The notes beneath the pieces were generated by a model, which was not told the DNA's origin, did not search any database, and worked only from the letters and a program-made list of their open reading frames with translations. Position numbers and translations under genes: made by a program. This document shows, piece by piece, positions 7,030-14,853 of a stretch of DNA of 64,000 nucleotides. The stretch is from Haloarcula laminariae (GTDB lineage: Archaea > Halobacteriota > Halobacteria > Halobacteriales > Haloarculaceae), in NCBI RefSeq assembly GCF_025457605.1, contig NZ_JAMZFY010000002.1, positions 620,001 to 684,000 on the forward strand. The letters are read 5' to 3'. Positions within the stretch are counted from its first letter, which is position 1. Every line of letters starts with the position of its first letter.

Positions 7030-8820
7030 ATGAGTTCGGTACCCGCACGCGACGACATCGACGAGGCGTACAAGTGGGCCCTCGAATCGCTCTATGCCGA
7101 CGACGAGGCCTGGGAGCGCGCCTACGAGGAGGCCGAGGAGCTGATTGCGGACCTCGAAGCCTACGAGGGCCGCTGTACGGACGACGCGACCACCCTCCTG
7201 GCGACGCTTGAGACCTACGAGCAGTTGATGCGGACCGTCTCGAACGTCGCCTCCTACGCCCGGATGCGCCGGGACGAGGACACGACAGACGACACCTATC
7301 AGGCGCTCACCGCTCGCTCGCAGTCGCTCTCCTCCGAGGCGAGTTCGGCGGCCTCCTTCCTCGAACCCGAACTGCAGGCGCTGACCGAGGACGACATCGC
7401 CGACCTGGTCGACGAGGAGCCCGCGCTCGCCGAGTACGAGCACTACTTCGACGACGTGTTGCGGATGAAACCCCACACCCGCTCGACGGAGGTCGAGAAC
7501 CTGCTGGCCGAACTGGGTGAGGTCACCGGCGCCGCCGGCGAGGTGTACAACATGCTCGCCAACGCCGACATGGAGTTCCCCACGGTCGAGGGGCCCGACG
7601 GCGACGAGCGACCCATCACGCTGAACAACTTCACGACGCTGCAGAAACACCCCGACCGCGAGTTCCGAAAGCGCGTGTACGAGGCCTTCTACGACGAGTG
7701 GGCGGGCGTCCGAAACGCCGTCGGCACCGCCCACAAGAACGCCGTCAAGACCGACGTGAAGCTGGCGAACGCGCGCAACTACGACACCGCCCGCGAGGCC
7801 GCGCTGAACGGCCCCAACGTCCCCGTCGAGGTGTACGACACGCTCGTCGACACCGTCCGCGACAACCTCGATAAGCTCCACCGCCACGCCGAGCTGAAAC
7901 GCGAGAGCATCGACGGCGACGACCTGCGGATGTGGGACCTCTACGTCCCGCTCGTCCAGGAGGAGTCGCCCGAAATCGAGTACGAGCAGGCCTGCGAGTA
8001 CGTCACCGAGGCCGTCGCGCCGCTGGGCGAGGAGTACCAGTCCCGGCTGGCCGAGGGGCTGGACTCGCGGTGGGTCGACGTCTACGAGACAAAGCACAAG
8101 CAGTCCGGCGCGTATTCGGGCGGGACCTACGACTCCCAGCCGTTCATCCTCATGAACTACCAGGACGACGTGGAGTCGATGTACACGCTGGCCCACGAAC
8201 TCGGCCACTCGATGCACTCGGAGTACACCAGCGAGAGCCAACCCTACGTCTACTCGAACTACGAGATATTCGTCGCCGAGGTCGCCAGTACGGTCAACGA
8301 GACGCTGCTGACACACCACCTGCTCGACACCGTCAAGGACGAGCGGCTGCGCCGACACGTCCTCAACGAGTATCTCGAACGGTTCCGCTCGACGCTGTAT
8401 CGCCAGACGATGTTCGCGGAGTTCGAACACCGGACCCACGAGATGGCCGAGGCGGGCGAGCCGCTGACGCCCGACAGGCTCGACGACCTCTACGCCGAGC
8501 TGAAAGGCGACTACTACGCGCCCGCCGAGCTCGACGACCGCATCGCCCACGAGTGGATGCGTATCCCGCACTTCTACCGGGCCTTCTACGTCTATCAGTA
8601 CGCGACCGGCATCTCCGCGGCCGTCGCGCTCGTCGACGGGATTCTCTCGGAGGGCGAACCCGCCGCACAGCGCTACACCGACTTCCTCGCCAGCGGCTCC
8701 CGCGAGTACCCGCTGGAGCTGCTGCGGGGCGCCGGCGTCGACATGGCGACGCCCGCCCCGGTCGAATCGGCGCTGGACACCTACGGCGAGTACCTCGACG
8801 AGTTCGCCAGCCTGCAGTAG
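7030..8820 (+). CDS. pepF: Oligoendopeptidase F (M3B zinc metallopeptidase)
   Basis: A 596-residue cytoplasmic peptidase that cuts short peptides, probably downstream of the proteasome. The M3 zinc site is LAHELGHSMHSEY (HExxH, about residues 386-390), with the third ligand expected in EIFVAEVASTVNETLL shortly after. The N-terminal helical PepF domain (about 1-190) is present in full, with the FPTVEGPDGDERPITLNNF region. Length and order match M3B oligoendopeptidases. GCTTACTT at 7000-7007 is a TATA-like box 26 bases from the ATG. The gene for the proteasome ATPase follows 92 bases on in the same direction, which fits a role in protein turnover. Confidence 0.95.
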   Translation: MSSVPARDDIDEAYKWALESLYADDEAWERAYEEAEELIADLEAYEGRCTDDATTLLATLETYEQLMRTVSNVASYARMRRDEDTTDDTYQALTARSQSLSSEASSAASFLEPELQALTEDDIADLVDEEPALAEYEHYFDDVLRMKPHTRSTEVENLLAELGEVTGAAGEVYNMLANADMEFPTVEGPDGDERPITLNNFTTLQKHPDREFRKRVYEAFYDEWAGVRNAVGTAHKNAVKTDVKLANARNYDTAREAALNGPNVPVEVYDTLVDTVRDNLDKLHRHAELKRESIDGDDLRMWDLYVPLVQEESPEIEYEQACEYVTEAVAPLGEEYQSRLAEGLDSRWVDVYETKHKQSGAYSGGTYDSQPFILMNYQDDVESMYTLAHELGHSMHSEYTSESQPYVYSNYEIFVAEVASTVNETLLTHHLLDTVKDERLRRHVLNEYLERFRSTLYRQTMFAEFEHRTHEMAEAGEPLTPDRLDDLYAELKGDYYAPAELDDRIAHEWMRIPHFYRAFYVYQYATGISAAVALVDGILSEGEPAAQRYTDFLASGSREYPLELLRGAGVDMATPAPVESALDTYGEYLDEFASLQ

Positions 8821-8878
8821 CGACCCGCGGGCCAACAGCCCTGTGGGCTGACATGCCCGGTGTTGTGACCCAAAGGCA

Positions 8879-8886
8879 CTTTTAGT
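8879..8886 (+). promoter_or_regulatory. TATA-like box of the PAN gene
   Basis: CTTTTAGT is centred about 30 bases before the ATG at 8913. It gives the proteasomal ATPase its own promoter separate from the upstream peptidase gene. Confidence 0.5.
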
Positions 8887-8912
8887 CTCAACCGGTAGTA
8901 TCGGGTAGTCAA

Positions 8913-10133
8913 ATGTCGCGCAGTCCCTCTCTTCCGGAGCGACCACGCCTGGACCTCGACCCAGAGATGACGCCAGAGGAGCGTCTGGAGGCCCTCCGGG
9001 ACCACTTCGAAGAGATAGTCCGTGTCAACGAACAGCTCACCGACCAGCTCGACAGCGCCCAGGAGCGCCAGGCCGATCTCTCCGACGACGTCGACCAGCT
9101 CGAACGGGAAAACGAGACGCTGAAGACCTCGTCGCTGTACATCGCGACGGCCGAGGAGCTGACCGACGACGGCGTCGTCGTCAAACAGCACGGCAACAAC
9201 CAGGAGGTCCTGACCGAGGTCTCGCCGTCTATCCGCGACACGCTCGAAGCCGGGGACCGCGTCGCCATCAACGACTCCTTTAGCGTCAAACAGATTCTGG
9301 AAGCCGAGACGGATTCGCGCGCCCAGGCGATGCAGGTCGACTCCTCGCCGGACGTGACCTACGAGGACATCGGCGGCCTGGAGGAGCAACTCGTCGAGGT
9401 CCGCGAGGCCGTCGAGGAGCCGCTCCTCAACGCACAGCAGTTCAAAGACGTGGGCATCGAGCCGCCTAGCGGCGTCCTGCTGCACGGCCCGCCTGGCACC
9501 GGCAAGACGATGCTGGCCAAGGCCGTCGCCAACGAGACCGACGCCACCTTCATCAAGATGGCCGGCTCCGAGCTGGTCCGGAAGTTCATCGGCGAGGGGG
9601 CGCGCCTGGTGCGTGACCTGTTCGAACTCGCCTCCGAGCGCCAGCCCGCCATCATCTTCATCGACGAGATAGACGCCATCGCCGCCAAGCGGACCGAATC
9701 GAAGACCTCCGGCGACGCGGAGGTCCAGCGGACGATGATGCAGCTGCTCTCGGAGATGGACGGCTTCGACGACCGCGGCGAGATTCGCATCATCGCCGCC
9801 ACGAATCGCTTCGACATGCTCGACCGCGCCATCCTCCGACCCGGCCGGTTCGACCGCCTCATCGAGGTGCCAAACCCCGACGCCGAGGGCCGCGAGCGCA
9901 TCCTGGAGATTCACACCGAGGAGATGAACCTCGCCGCCGACGTGGACCTGGGCGCCTTCGCCGCCGAGACCGACGGGCTCAGCGGGGCCGAAATCGCTTC
10001 CCTGACCACGGAGGCCGGGATGTTCGCCATCCGGGACGGCCGGACCACGGTCGAGCAGGCCGACTTCTACGACGCCCTGGAGAAGATCGACCAGGACGAG
10101 GAGACGGGCAGTCAGCCGGTCGCCTTCGCCTGA
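8913..10133 (+). CDS. pan: Proteasome-activating nucleotidase (PAN) AAA+ ATPase
   Basis: A 406-residue AAA+ ATPase that unfolds substrates and feeds them into the archaeal 20S proteasome. In order: an N-terminal coiled coil (about 25-75, heptads in FEEIVRVNEQLTDQLDSAQE), an OB-fold (about 75-125), and the ATPase with Walker A GPPGTGKTM (about 193-201), Walker B IIFIDEIDAIAAKR, second region of homology with AATNRFDMLDRAILRPGRFDR, and a C-terminal helical domain. The C terminus ends AFA; the usual docking motif is hydrophobic-Tyr-any, so Phe replaces Tyr here. Haloarchaea usually have two PAN paralogues; which one this is cannot be decided from sequence alone. Confidence 0.96.
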   Translation: MSRSPSLPERPRLDLDPEMTPEERLEALRDHFEEIVRVNEQLTDQLDSAQERQADLSDDVDQLERENETLKTSSLYIATAEELTDDGVVVKQHGNNQEVLTEVSPSIRDTLEAGDRVAINDSFSVKQILEAETDSRAQAMQVDSSPDVTYEDIGGLEEQLVEVREAVEEPLLNAQQFKDVGIEPPSGVLLHGPPGTGKTMLAKAVANETDATFIKMAGSELVRKFIGEGARLVRDLFELASERQPAIIFIDEIDAIAAKRTESKTSGDAEVQRTMMQLLSEMDGFDDRGEIRIIAATNRFDMLDRAILRPGRFDRLIEVPNPDAEGRERILEIHTEEMNLAADVDLGAFAAETDGLSGAEIASLTTEAGMFAIRDGRTTVEQADFYDALEKIDQDEETGSQPVAFA

Positions 10134-10495
10134 ACCTTTTTCATCGTCGGGTGTCCTCGCGCCGCTTCGCGGCGCTGTGGGTACCCTCCTCGAAAAACGT
10201 TCGCGAAAAAGACCGGATTCGCGACTTCTAGCCGCGAATACGGTGAAACCGCTCGCCGACGGCGAGCGGTATGCTCACTCTGGACAGCCTGCCTTCCCCC
10301 GTCTTCGCTCGGGAACGGCTGGCTCCACGGCTCGCTGCGCTCGCCGTTACGCGTCGAGAGTCCTCCCCACGGTCGGACTCTCGCTTGCCGTTCCACTCGC
10401 TTACGGCCACTGCACAGCTCTCGCCTGGCCACTGACCCACCGCTCGCGACCGCCGAAACGAAACCCCTTAGCGGCCGCGTCGTCCACGCTCACAC
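10134..10495. repeat. Gene-free interval rich in inverted repeats
   Basis: No credible gene lies here. Two hairpins are evident: GCGCCGC/GCGGCGC with a three-base loop (10159-10175), and a 23-base perfect palindrome around 10259 with 11-base arms ACCGCTCGCCG/CGGCGAGCGGT (10248-10258 and 10260-10270). Further on come CGGCTCGCTGCGCTCGCCG (from about 10327) and CTCGCTTGCCGTTCCACTCG-like phrases, resembling in reverse orientation the GAGCGCAGCGAG-type loops seen at 34 and 44 kb. A TATA-like CCTTAGCG at about 10466 precedes the next gene by 28 bases. Confidence 0.6.
10137..10141 (+). terminator. Poly-T stretch after the PAN gene
   Basis: TTTTT begins four bases after the PAN stop codon. Short T runs end archaeal transcripts. 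A stem with arms GCGCCGC/GCGGCGC (10159-10165 and 10169-10175, loop TTC) follows and could assist or be part of the repeat family described for this interval. Confidence 0.4.
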
Positions 10496-10966
10496 ATGAG
10501 TACCATCCGCGTCGTCTGGGGGACAGCCAGCGGGCCGACAGCGCTGGCTTCCTACGACGCGGCGCTGGCCGAGGCGGGCGTCCACAACTACAACCTGGTG
10601 ACGCTGTCGTCGGTCATCCCCGCCGGCCCCGACATCGAACTCGCGGGGACGGCCCCCGACCTGGGCCCGCCGGGAGAGGCCCTGGAGGTCGTCCAGTCGG
10701 CCGCGACCGCGGCGCCCGGCGAGCGGGTCGCCGCGGGCATCGGCTGGGCGCGCAGTGAAGACGGCCCCGGCATCTTCTACGAGGTCGACGGCACCGACCC
10801 CGACGCGGTGCGCGAGGAGATACGCGAGGGGCTGGCGGCCGGCCGGGAACTCCGTGACTGGGAGTTCACCAAGGAGACGGTTCACGTCGAGTCGGTCGCG
10901 CCGGAGACGACCCACGCGAGCGCGGTGGTCATCGCCACCTACGGCGAGAGCCGTCCGGTCGTGTGA
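10496..10966 (+). CDS. pdaD: Pyruvoyl-dependent arginine decarboxylase
   Basis: A 156-residue proenzyme that cleaves itself at a Ser-Ser pair to create the pyruvoyl group used to decarboxylate arginine to agmatine. The cleavage region is YNLVTLSSVIPAGPD (about residues 35-49), as in archaeal PvlArgDC, with the asparagine-containing strand before it and the acidic FYEVDG stretch later. Agmatine is the precursor for polyamines and for agmatidine in archaeal tRNA-Ile2. The ATG at 10496 follows a TATA-like box at the right spacing. The gene is single, followed 97 bases on by a DUF5811 gene in the same direction. Confidence 0.9.
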   Translation: MSTIRVVWGTASGPTALASYDAALAEAGVHNYNLVTLSSVIPAGPDIELAGTAPDLGPPGEALEVVQSAATAAPGERVAAGIGWARSEDGPGIFYEVDGTDPDAVREEIREGLAAGRELRDWEFTKETVHVESVAPETTHASAVVIATYGESRPVV

Positions 10967-11063
10967 GTCGCCGGCGTGTTCTGGCCCCGGCGGTCCGACG
11001 GCAACATTGCCACAAAGCCACTGGGTTTTTACCGGTAAGCGACTTATCGGAGAGAGAACCTAC

Positions 11064-11417
11064 ATGTACGGAAATTCGCCGCTCGGTGGCGAGACGGAGA
11101 AAGTGACGCTCTCGCGCGAACAGCGCCAGGCGCTGCGTCGCGACCTCGCGACCGTCGCGGCTCGCACGCGGGAGCTGCTCCCCGGGGAGTTCGTGGTGGG
11201 GTCGGAAGTCAGCGACGGCGAGACGGGCCCGCGGGCGACGATCGCGGTCCAGCCGCCGGTCGGCTCCGTCGTCAGCGCCGACTACCAGCCGGAGGACCCG
11301 GAGTCGGCGACCATCTCGGACGAGGAGCGCGACGACCTCGCACAGGGTATCGCCGCCTCGGCGGCCCTGCAGGTCAAGCAGGTCATGGGCGAGGACCGCT
11401 CCCCGACAGCGCAGTAA
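11064..11417 (+). CDS. DUF5811-like haloarchaeal protein of unknown function
   Basis: A 117-residue acidic soluble protein with no signal peptide or membrane segment. Recognisable features are a Gln/Arg-rich N-terminal helix (SREQRQALRRDLATVAARTRE; about residues 18-38), a GEFVVGSEVSDGETGPRATIAVQPPVGS beta-rich centre (about 42-69) and a helical C terminus. The pattern resembles the haloarchaea-restricted DUF5811 family, assigned from memory of its sequence style. The ATG at 11064 was chosen because the region upstream in this frame is antisense-like; GTTTTTAC at 11025-11032 could be its TATA box. Function is unknown. Confidence 0.65.
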   Translation: MYGNSPLGGETEKVTLSREQRQALRRDLATVAARTRELLPGEFVVGSEVSDGETGPRATIAVQPPVGSVVSADYQPEDPESATISDEERDDLAQGIAASAALQVKQVMGEDRSPTAQ

Positions 11418-11488
11418 CGGCGCCCGGTCCGGCGCATCGATAGCGGTCGACAACGACGCTCGCGGTGATATTTTCCCGGCAGCGTAGT

Positions 11489-11809
11489 TCAGCAGTCGCC
11501 GCTCGGCCGTGTCAGTGTCCAGCCGTCGTCGGCGAACGCCTCGCGGGCGGCCTCGTAGTCCCGGTCGGCCATCCCGTAGAACGACTCGCGACCGACCGGC
11601 GTCCGCACCCGGAGCACGACGGTGTGGTCGGTGACGTCGAAGGCGGTCACCGACTGTCGGCCCGTCCCGTCGGTCCACGTCTCGCGGGGCCGGCCCTCCC
11701 GCGTGACACAGGTGTGACCGTACTCCCAGCTGTGTGACTCCGCCCGATTCAGCGCCGCCGGGAGGTCGACCCCCAGCACGCCTGACGGTGACTTGTCTGA
11801 CGTTGCCAT
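11489..11809 (-). CDS. Hypothetical soluble protein, 106 residues
   Basis: The frame runs from ATG at 11809 to a stop at 11489, with haloarchaeal codon use and acidic composition. The product has no membrane segment. It contains three likely beta strands (QSVTAFDVTDHTVVLRVRTP, about residues 51-70) and a C-terminal helix REAFADDGWTLTRP. A single Cys occurs at about 34 and another at the C terminus (GDC). I do not recognise the family. It is convergent with the DUF5811-like gene, and the AT-rich interval to 12163 is on its promoter side; GATTTTTTGCG at about 11830-11840 (minus-strand reading) could supply the TATA box. Confidence 0.7.
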   Translation of the reverse strand: MATSDKSPSGVLGVDLPAALNRAESHSWEYGHTCVTREGRPRETWTDGTGRQSVTAFDVTDHTVVLRVRTPVGRESFYGMADRDYEAAREAFADDGWTLTRPSGDC

Positions 11810-12163
11810 GGGGGTAGCTACACCGAACGACGCAAAAAATCGTGTGATTCTGTCGGCGGGTCAACTCCCCGGTAGTGCGGTCCGTACCGGGAAAATTTCA
11901 CAGATACGACAGTAGCAGTCGGGGTGAATACGACGAGTCCTTTCGCGTAACAACAGCGGTCACTCGGTCAGTGCAGGCGAAGGATATATCGAGCCGAACG
12001 GACCGACCTCGACTATCTGGTAAGAACCGCATACGAGATATGGCGGATAGAACACATTACGCACAGAATTCCTGTCCCAAATTAATTCTGTCACATAATA
12101 TTGTTATCCGCTTACCAAGACCGATTCACGAGATATCTAGGGGTGAGTATCGCTATCGGCAGG
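11810..12163. other. AT-rich gene-free interval
   Basis: No frame here has coding character. Base composition becomes markedly more AT-rich than the flanking core genes, especially 12000-12140 (for example AATTAATTCTGTCACATAAT near 12081), which marks the edge of the 11.8-14.6 kb patch. I see no terminal inverted repeat, tRNA-like fold or integrase. Confidence 0.5.
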
Positions 12164-12667
12164 TCACTGCGGGGAGTAATCAGAGGCACTGCTCCACAAC
12201 TCGCCGCTGACCCCGTCCTCGGTGACGAACGCGATGTATGCGGTACAACCGTCGAAGGTGGAATCGCGAGACGCGTCCGCCGTGTCGTACGTCGCGGGCT
12301 CCGACGCCACTGCTGTGGAGATCGTGATCTGGTAGCGTGTCCGATCGCCGAGCCAGTCAACTCCCTCGTCGTCTGCGAGGCGAAACCCCTCCTCGACTTT
12401 ACGGGTGTCATCGTACACTATCTCGCCGTCCCGCTGGACGGTTACCGTCACGTCAAACTGATACGGATCCGCGTCGGCAGGCGTAAGCACCTGAATTTCG
12501 CAGAACCTCGGCAGCGCGTTGGCTGTGCCTCCCTCACCTGACTCTCTGTCAGTCGCGTTCTCGGGGAGAACCGCTCCGCAGCCAGCCAATCCGACCATTC
12601 CGGTACTACCGAGTATCCGGAGCAGACGGCGTCGGGTGACCCGCTTCCCGTTTCGTTCCGGGGACAT
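12164..12667 (-). CDS. Tat-exported lipoprotein, unrecognised
   Basis: A 167-residue protein that begins MSPERNGKRVTRRRLLRILG, a twin-arginine signal (RRRLL) followed by a hydrophobic stretch and the lipobox LAGC at about residues 27-30. It should therefore be exported folded by the Tat system and anchored by a lipid on the Cys, as many haloarchaeal lipoproteins are. The mature part is a Thr/Asp/Glu-rich beta domain with FDVTVTVQRDGEIVYDDTRKV and two further Cys (residues about 56 and 139) that could pair. The family is not recognised. The ATG at 12667 was chosen because the Tat motif directly follows; upstream in-frame sequence is not coding-like. Confidence 0.8.
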   Translation of the reverse strand: MSPERNGKRVTRRRLLRILGSTGMVGLAGCGAVLPENATDRESGEGGTANALPRFCEIQVLTPADADPYQFDVTVTVQRDGEIVYDDTRKVEEGFRLADDEGVDWLGDRTRYQITISTAVASEPATYDTADASRDSTFDGCTAYIAFVTEDGVSGELWSSASDYSPQ

Positions 12668-12970
12668 GTTATTTAAGCTTGACAGCTTCAACGACACCAG
12701 ATTTGTGATATTGTCACGTGAGATACGTGCCCCGTCTCTTGCGTGATGATTAGAAATAGATGAACCCGGTAGCTTGGTCGACTGCGCATTCGCAGGTCGG
12801 TTGAGCACCGAATTCTCCCAGCCGACACTAGAACAAAGCGACTTCCACAGTACCGACTTCTCACACAACCCGTGAATCGGTCGATACAGGCGAACCAACG
12901 AACAACGAGAGCTCGAATCATCACAAGACAAATCGCCGTGCGAGATACAGCGGGGCGAGTCAGACCGAGT
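12668..12970. other. Gene-free interval between two minus-strand genes
   Basis: Moderately AT-rich sequence without a convincing gene. A frame continuous with the lipoprotein gene is open across much of it on the minus strand but lacks a signal peptide or acidic composition. I see no repeat or structured RNA; it presumably holds the lipoprotein promoter. Confidence 0.45.
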
Positions 12971-14020
12971 CTACAGCGCCGTTTGCACCGTCATCTGTAG
13001 TAGTTGCGGGAGCAGGACGCTAATCGCAATCTGACTCCACATCGTGAACGTCGCCGGGTAGACCCGTGTATTCCGCACGTGTTCCAGTCGCTCCCGAGCG
13101 TCGTCGAACTGTTCTCTATCGACCACCTTCGCATTCCTGATGTCGTACGGGTTCTCTAACGCTTCGTGTAGGTCCGCTTCGAGTTCGCGGATTCGTTGCT
13201 CCTTCTCCGCGGACATGATCTGATGCATCGTATACATCGAATAGCCGATCGAGAGCAGTCCGACGAACCAGGCCGTCGAAAAGAAGACTAACTCGAACAA
13301 CCCGGGCTCGTAGCCGCTCACCGGGAGTAGCACCGGCCCGTAGACGAGAACAAAGAACAGCACCAGACCGGCGGTGTAAATGTAGTACGACCGCTTCAAC
13401 AACTGCCCGACGGCGGCGAACCCACCCATGTTACGCGGGTCGTAGAAGAACAGATTGAACTCGATGTTCTTGATCCGCCGCGGAAGCAGGAAGTGGATGC
13501 CGTAGTAGGTGAGCGCGAACTCCACGATGACCGGCAGGAAGACGAACTCCCAGGTGAAGAGGTAGTTAATCGCCGTAACTCGGTTCGGAACCCCGACGTT
13601 GAGGAAGGTGTTCGCGTATAACACGACCACGGCAACGAGATAAATGGCGACTTTCACCCGCCAGCTGAATATCCGCCGGAACTGGTCCATGTCCGCGGAG
13701 CCAACCCGCTCTTGTGTCCGGATTGTCGCGAGCGCCTCCTCATATCTACGCGACATATACCTGGTTCCGTACACGCCCAACAGAACCGCAACGTACCCGG
13801 CGGCAATGTTCGGAGTTACGAGCAGTATGTGGGTTCCGCCGGTGAGATGAACGTAGACCTGCAGAACGGCCACGTCTAAGAAACTAAAGAAGCCAACGAG
13901 CAGGAACGGTGGATAGATATCTCTCCCGGGAAGTGCCGCTGAGAGGCGGGAAAAGCCGAACAACGTGGCGATGTACTCGACGAGATTTCTCTCATCCCTT
14001 GCCTCGAACTCTCCCGACAT
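12971..14020 (-). CDS. Polytopic membrane protein, unrecognised
   Basis: A 349-residue protein with about seven hydrophobic helices: roughly residues 36-58, 64-87, 119-141, 150-173, 211-235, 243-265 and 327-345. Between the sixth and seventh lies a charged, coiled-coil-like cytoplasmic stretch (SAEKEQRIRELEADLHEALE, about residues 272-291). There is no signal peptide and no motif I can name. Codon use is less GC-biased than in the flanking core genes. It is read in the same direction as the Tat lipoprotein gene downstream but 303 bases separate them. The ATG at 14020 starts a charged leader (MSGEFEARDERN) typical of haloarchaeal membrane proteins. Confidence 0.75.
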   Translation of the reverse strand: MSGEFEARDERNLVEYIATLFGFSRLSAALPGRDIYPPFLLVGFFSFLDVAVLQVYVHLTGGTHILLVTPNIAAGYVAVLLGVYGTRYMSRRYEEALATIRTQERVGSADMDQFRRIFSWRVKVAIYLVAVVVLYANTFLNVGVPNRVTAINYLFTWEFVFLPVIVEFALTYYGIHFLLPRRIKNIEFNLFFYDPRNMGGFAAVGQLLKRSYYIYTAGLVLFFVLVYGPVLLPVSGYEPGLFELVFFSTAWFVGLLSIGYSMYTMHQIMSAEKEQRIRELEADLHEALENPYDIRNAKVVDREQFDDARERLEHVRNTRVYPATFTMWSQIAISVLLPQLLQMTVQTAL

Positions 14021-14057
14021 AGCGGGACGGTCGGGTAGCTGCTTCTTAATTGTGTCG

Positions 14058-14327
14058 TCAGATTGTTATAGAAGCCGTGAACCCGGACGTACAGATTTCG
14101 CTGTGGACAACCGTTGGGATTAGAAGCCCCCACCGCATCCCGGACATGGTCGCAACGATAGCGACCATGAGCACGAGTTCGACTAGACTCAACATGCCGT
14201 ACTTCTTGTTCAACTCGGCGAGTCGCTCGTGGTCAGTATCGTCGGCCGCAATCTCGTCGAACGTCCCGGCTGTGAATTTGTGAAGCGGGCCGACTCCGAG
14301 GACGAGGAATACACAGCCCGCGTTCAC
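14058..14327 (-). CDS. Membrane protein fragment, possibly the 3' half of a frameshifted gene
   Basis: A GTG at 14327 (or TTG at 14330) opens an 89-residue frame with two hydrophobic segments: VNAGCVFLVLGVGPLHKF and LSLVELVLMVAIVATMSGM, linked by an acidic loop (DEIAADDTDHERLAELNKKYG). Its reading is coding-like from about 14352 downward, overlapping the end of the 60-residue frame at 14344-14526 without a start codon of its own before 14330. The two halves together would make a four-helix protein of about 150 residues. Either this is a separate small gene with a weak start, or a single base change has split one gene. The family is unrecognised. Confidence 0.45.
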   Translation of the reverse strand: MNAGCVFLVLGVGPLHKFTAGTFDEIAADDTDHERLAELNKKYGMLSLVELVLMVAIVATMSGMRWGLLIPTVVHSEICTSGFTASITI

Positions 14328-14343
14328 CAACTGACGATGCGTA

Positions 14344-14526
14344 TCAGGCGTCGGTCGGCGGGTTGTAAAACAGCGCGTAGCCGATAGAGCCGGTCGCGGG
14401 TATCGAGCCCGCGGCCATGGCGACGGCAACGCTGAGCGAGGTCGCGACGGCGCCAAACGCCGCAAGCGCCATCGTTATGGCGATACTCGCAAGCACGAGG
14501 TCGGCCGTCGAGAGCGAGTCGGTCAT
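14344..14526 (-). CDS. Small two-helix membrane protein, possibly the 5' half of a frameshifted gene
   Basis: A 60-residue frame from ATG 14526. It is hydrophobic throughout (ADLVLASIAITMALAAFGAV then LSVAVAMAAGSIPATGSIGY) and ends PPTDA at a TGA. Directly after that stop, in another frame, coding-like sequence continues (PDTHRQLVNAGC). TATTATT at 14563-14569 could serve as an AT-rich promoter element on this strand, and the start codon is preceded by AT-rich sequence. The N terminus MTDSLSTADLVL looks like a natural start. No family assignment. Confidence 0.5.
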   Translation of the reverse strand: MTDSLSTADLVLASIAITMALAAFGAVATSLSVAVAMAAGSIPATGSIGYALFYNPPTDA

Positions 14527-14600
14527 CGTGTCCGTTCGAAGACACGCCGTCTAATTAAATATTATTACTCGTGCCGAACTCGCCTCGTCGCAGTGTCGGC

Positions 14601-14777
14601 CTACAGCGTTTCGCCGATATCGGTTCGCTCGTTGACCACAAGCGGCAGGATGACGCCGACGCCCAGCAGGAGCGCCAGTACGAGCGGCCCGGGGGCATCG
14701 AGCCACGCGGCGGTGTAGCTCAACACCAGTGCGAGGGCGCCACAGCCGAGGATAATCTGATTCTCGCGGGAGACCAT
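14601..14777 (-). CDS. Small two-helix membrane protein, 58 residues
   Basis: ATG at 14777 opens MVSRENQIILGCGALALVLS, followed by TAAWLDAPGPLVLALLLGVGVILPLVVNERTDIGETL in summary form: two membrane helices (about residues 8-24 and 30-47) joined by a Trp-Asp-Pro turn, with an acidic C-terminal tail. The arrangement and amino-acid make-up are those of real small haloarchaeal membrane proteins, and other frames over the same bases are Arg/Pro-rich shadows. No family is recognised. It lies just downstream of the GMC oxidoreductase operon end, in the same direction, with a 76-base gap. Confidence 0.6.
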   Translation of the reverse strand: MVSRENQIILGCGALALVLSYTAAWLDAPGPLVLALLLGVGVILPLVVNERTDIGETL

Positions 14778-14853
14778 GCGGCGGCGATTCAGGCCGGCCG
14801 AGCAAAAGGATACCGTTCCCCGGTGTCCCTTCCGGAGGCGTCTCGCACGCCTC

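Noticed and set aside
10177-10758. Open frame across the 10.2 kb hairpin interval into the arginine decarboxylase gene
   Set aside because: Its composition (Ser/Arg/Ala-rich, no acidic bias) and the palindromes it contains argue that it is non-coding.
12668-12970. N-terminal extension of the Tat lipoprotein to 12931
   Set aside because: The twin-arginine signal must be at the N terminus and follows the ATG at 12667 directly; the upstream part is not coding-like.
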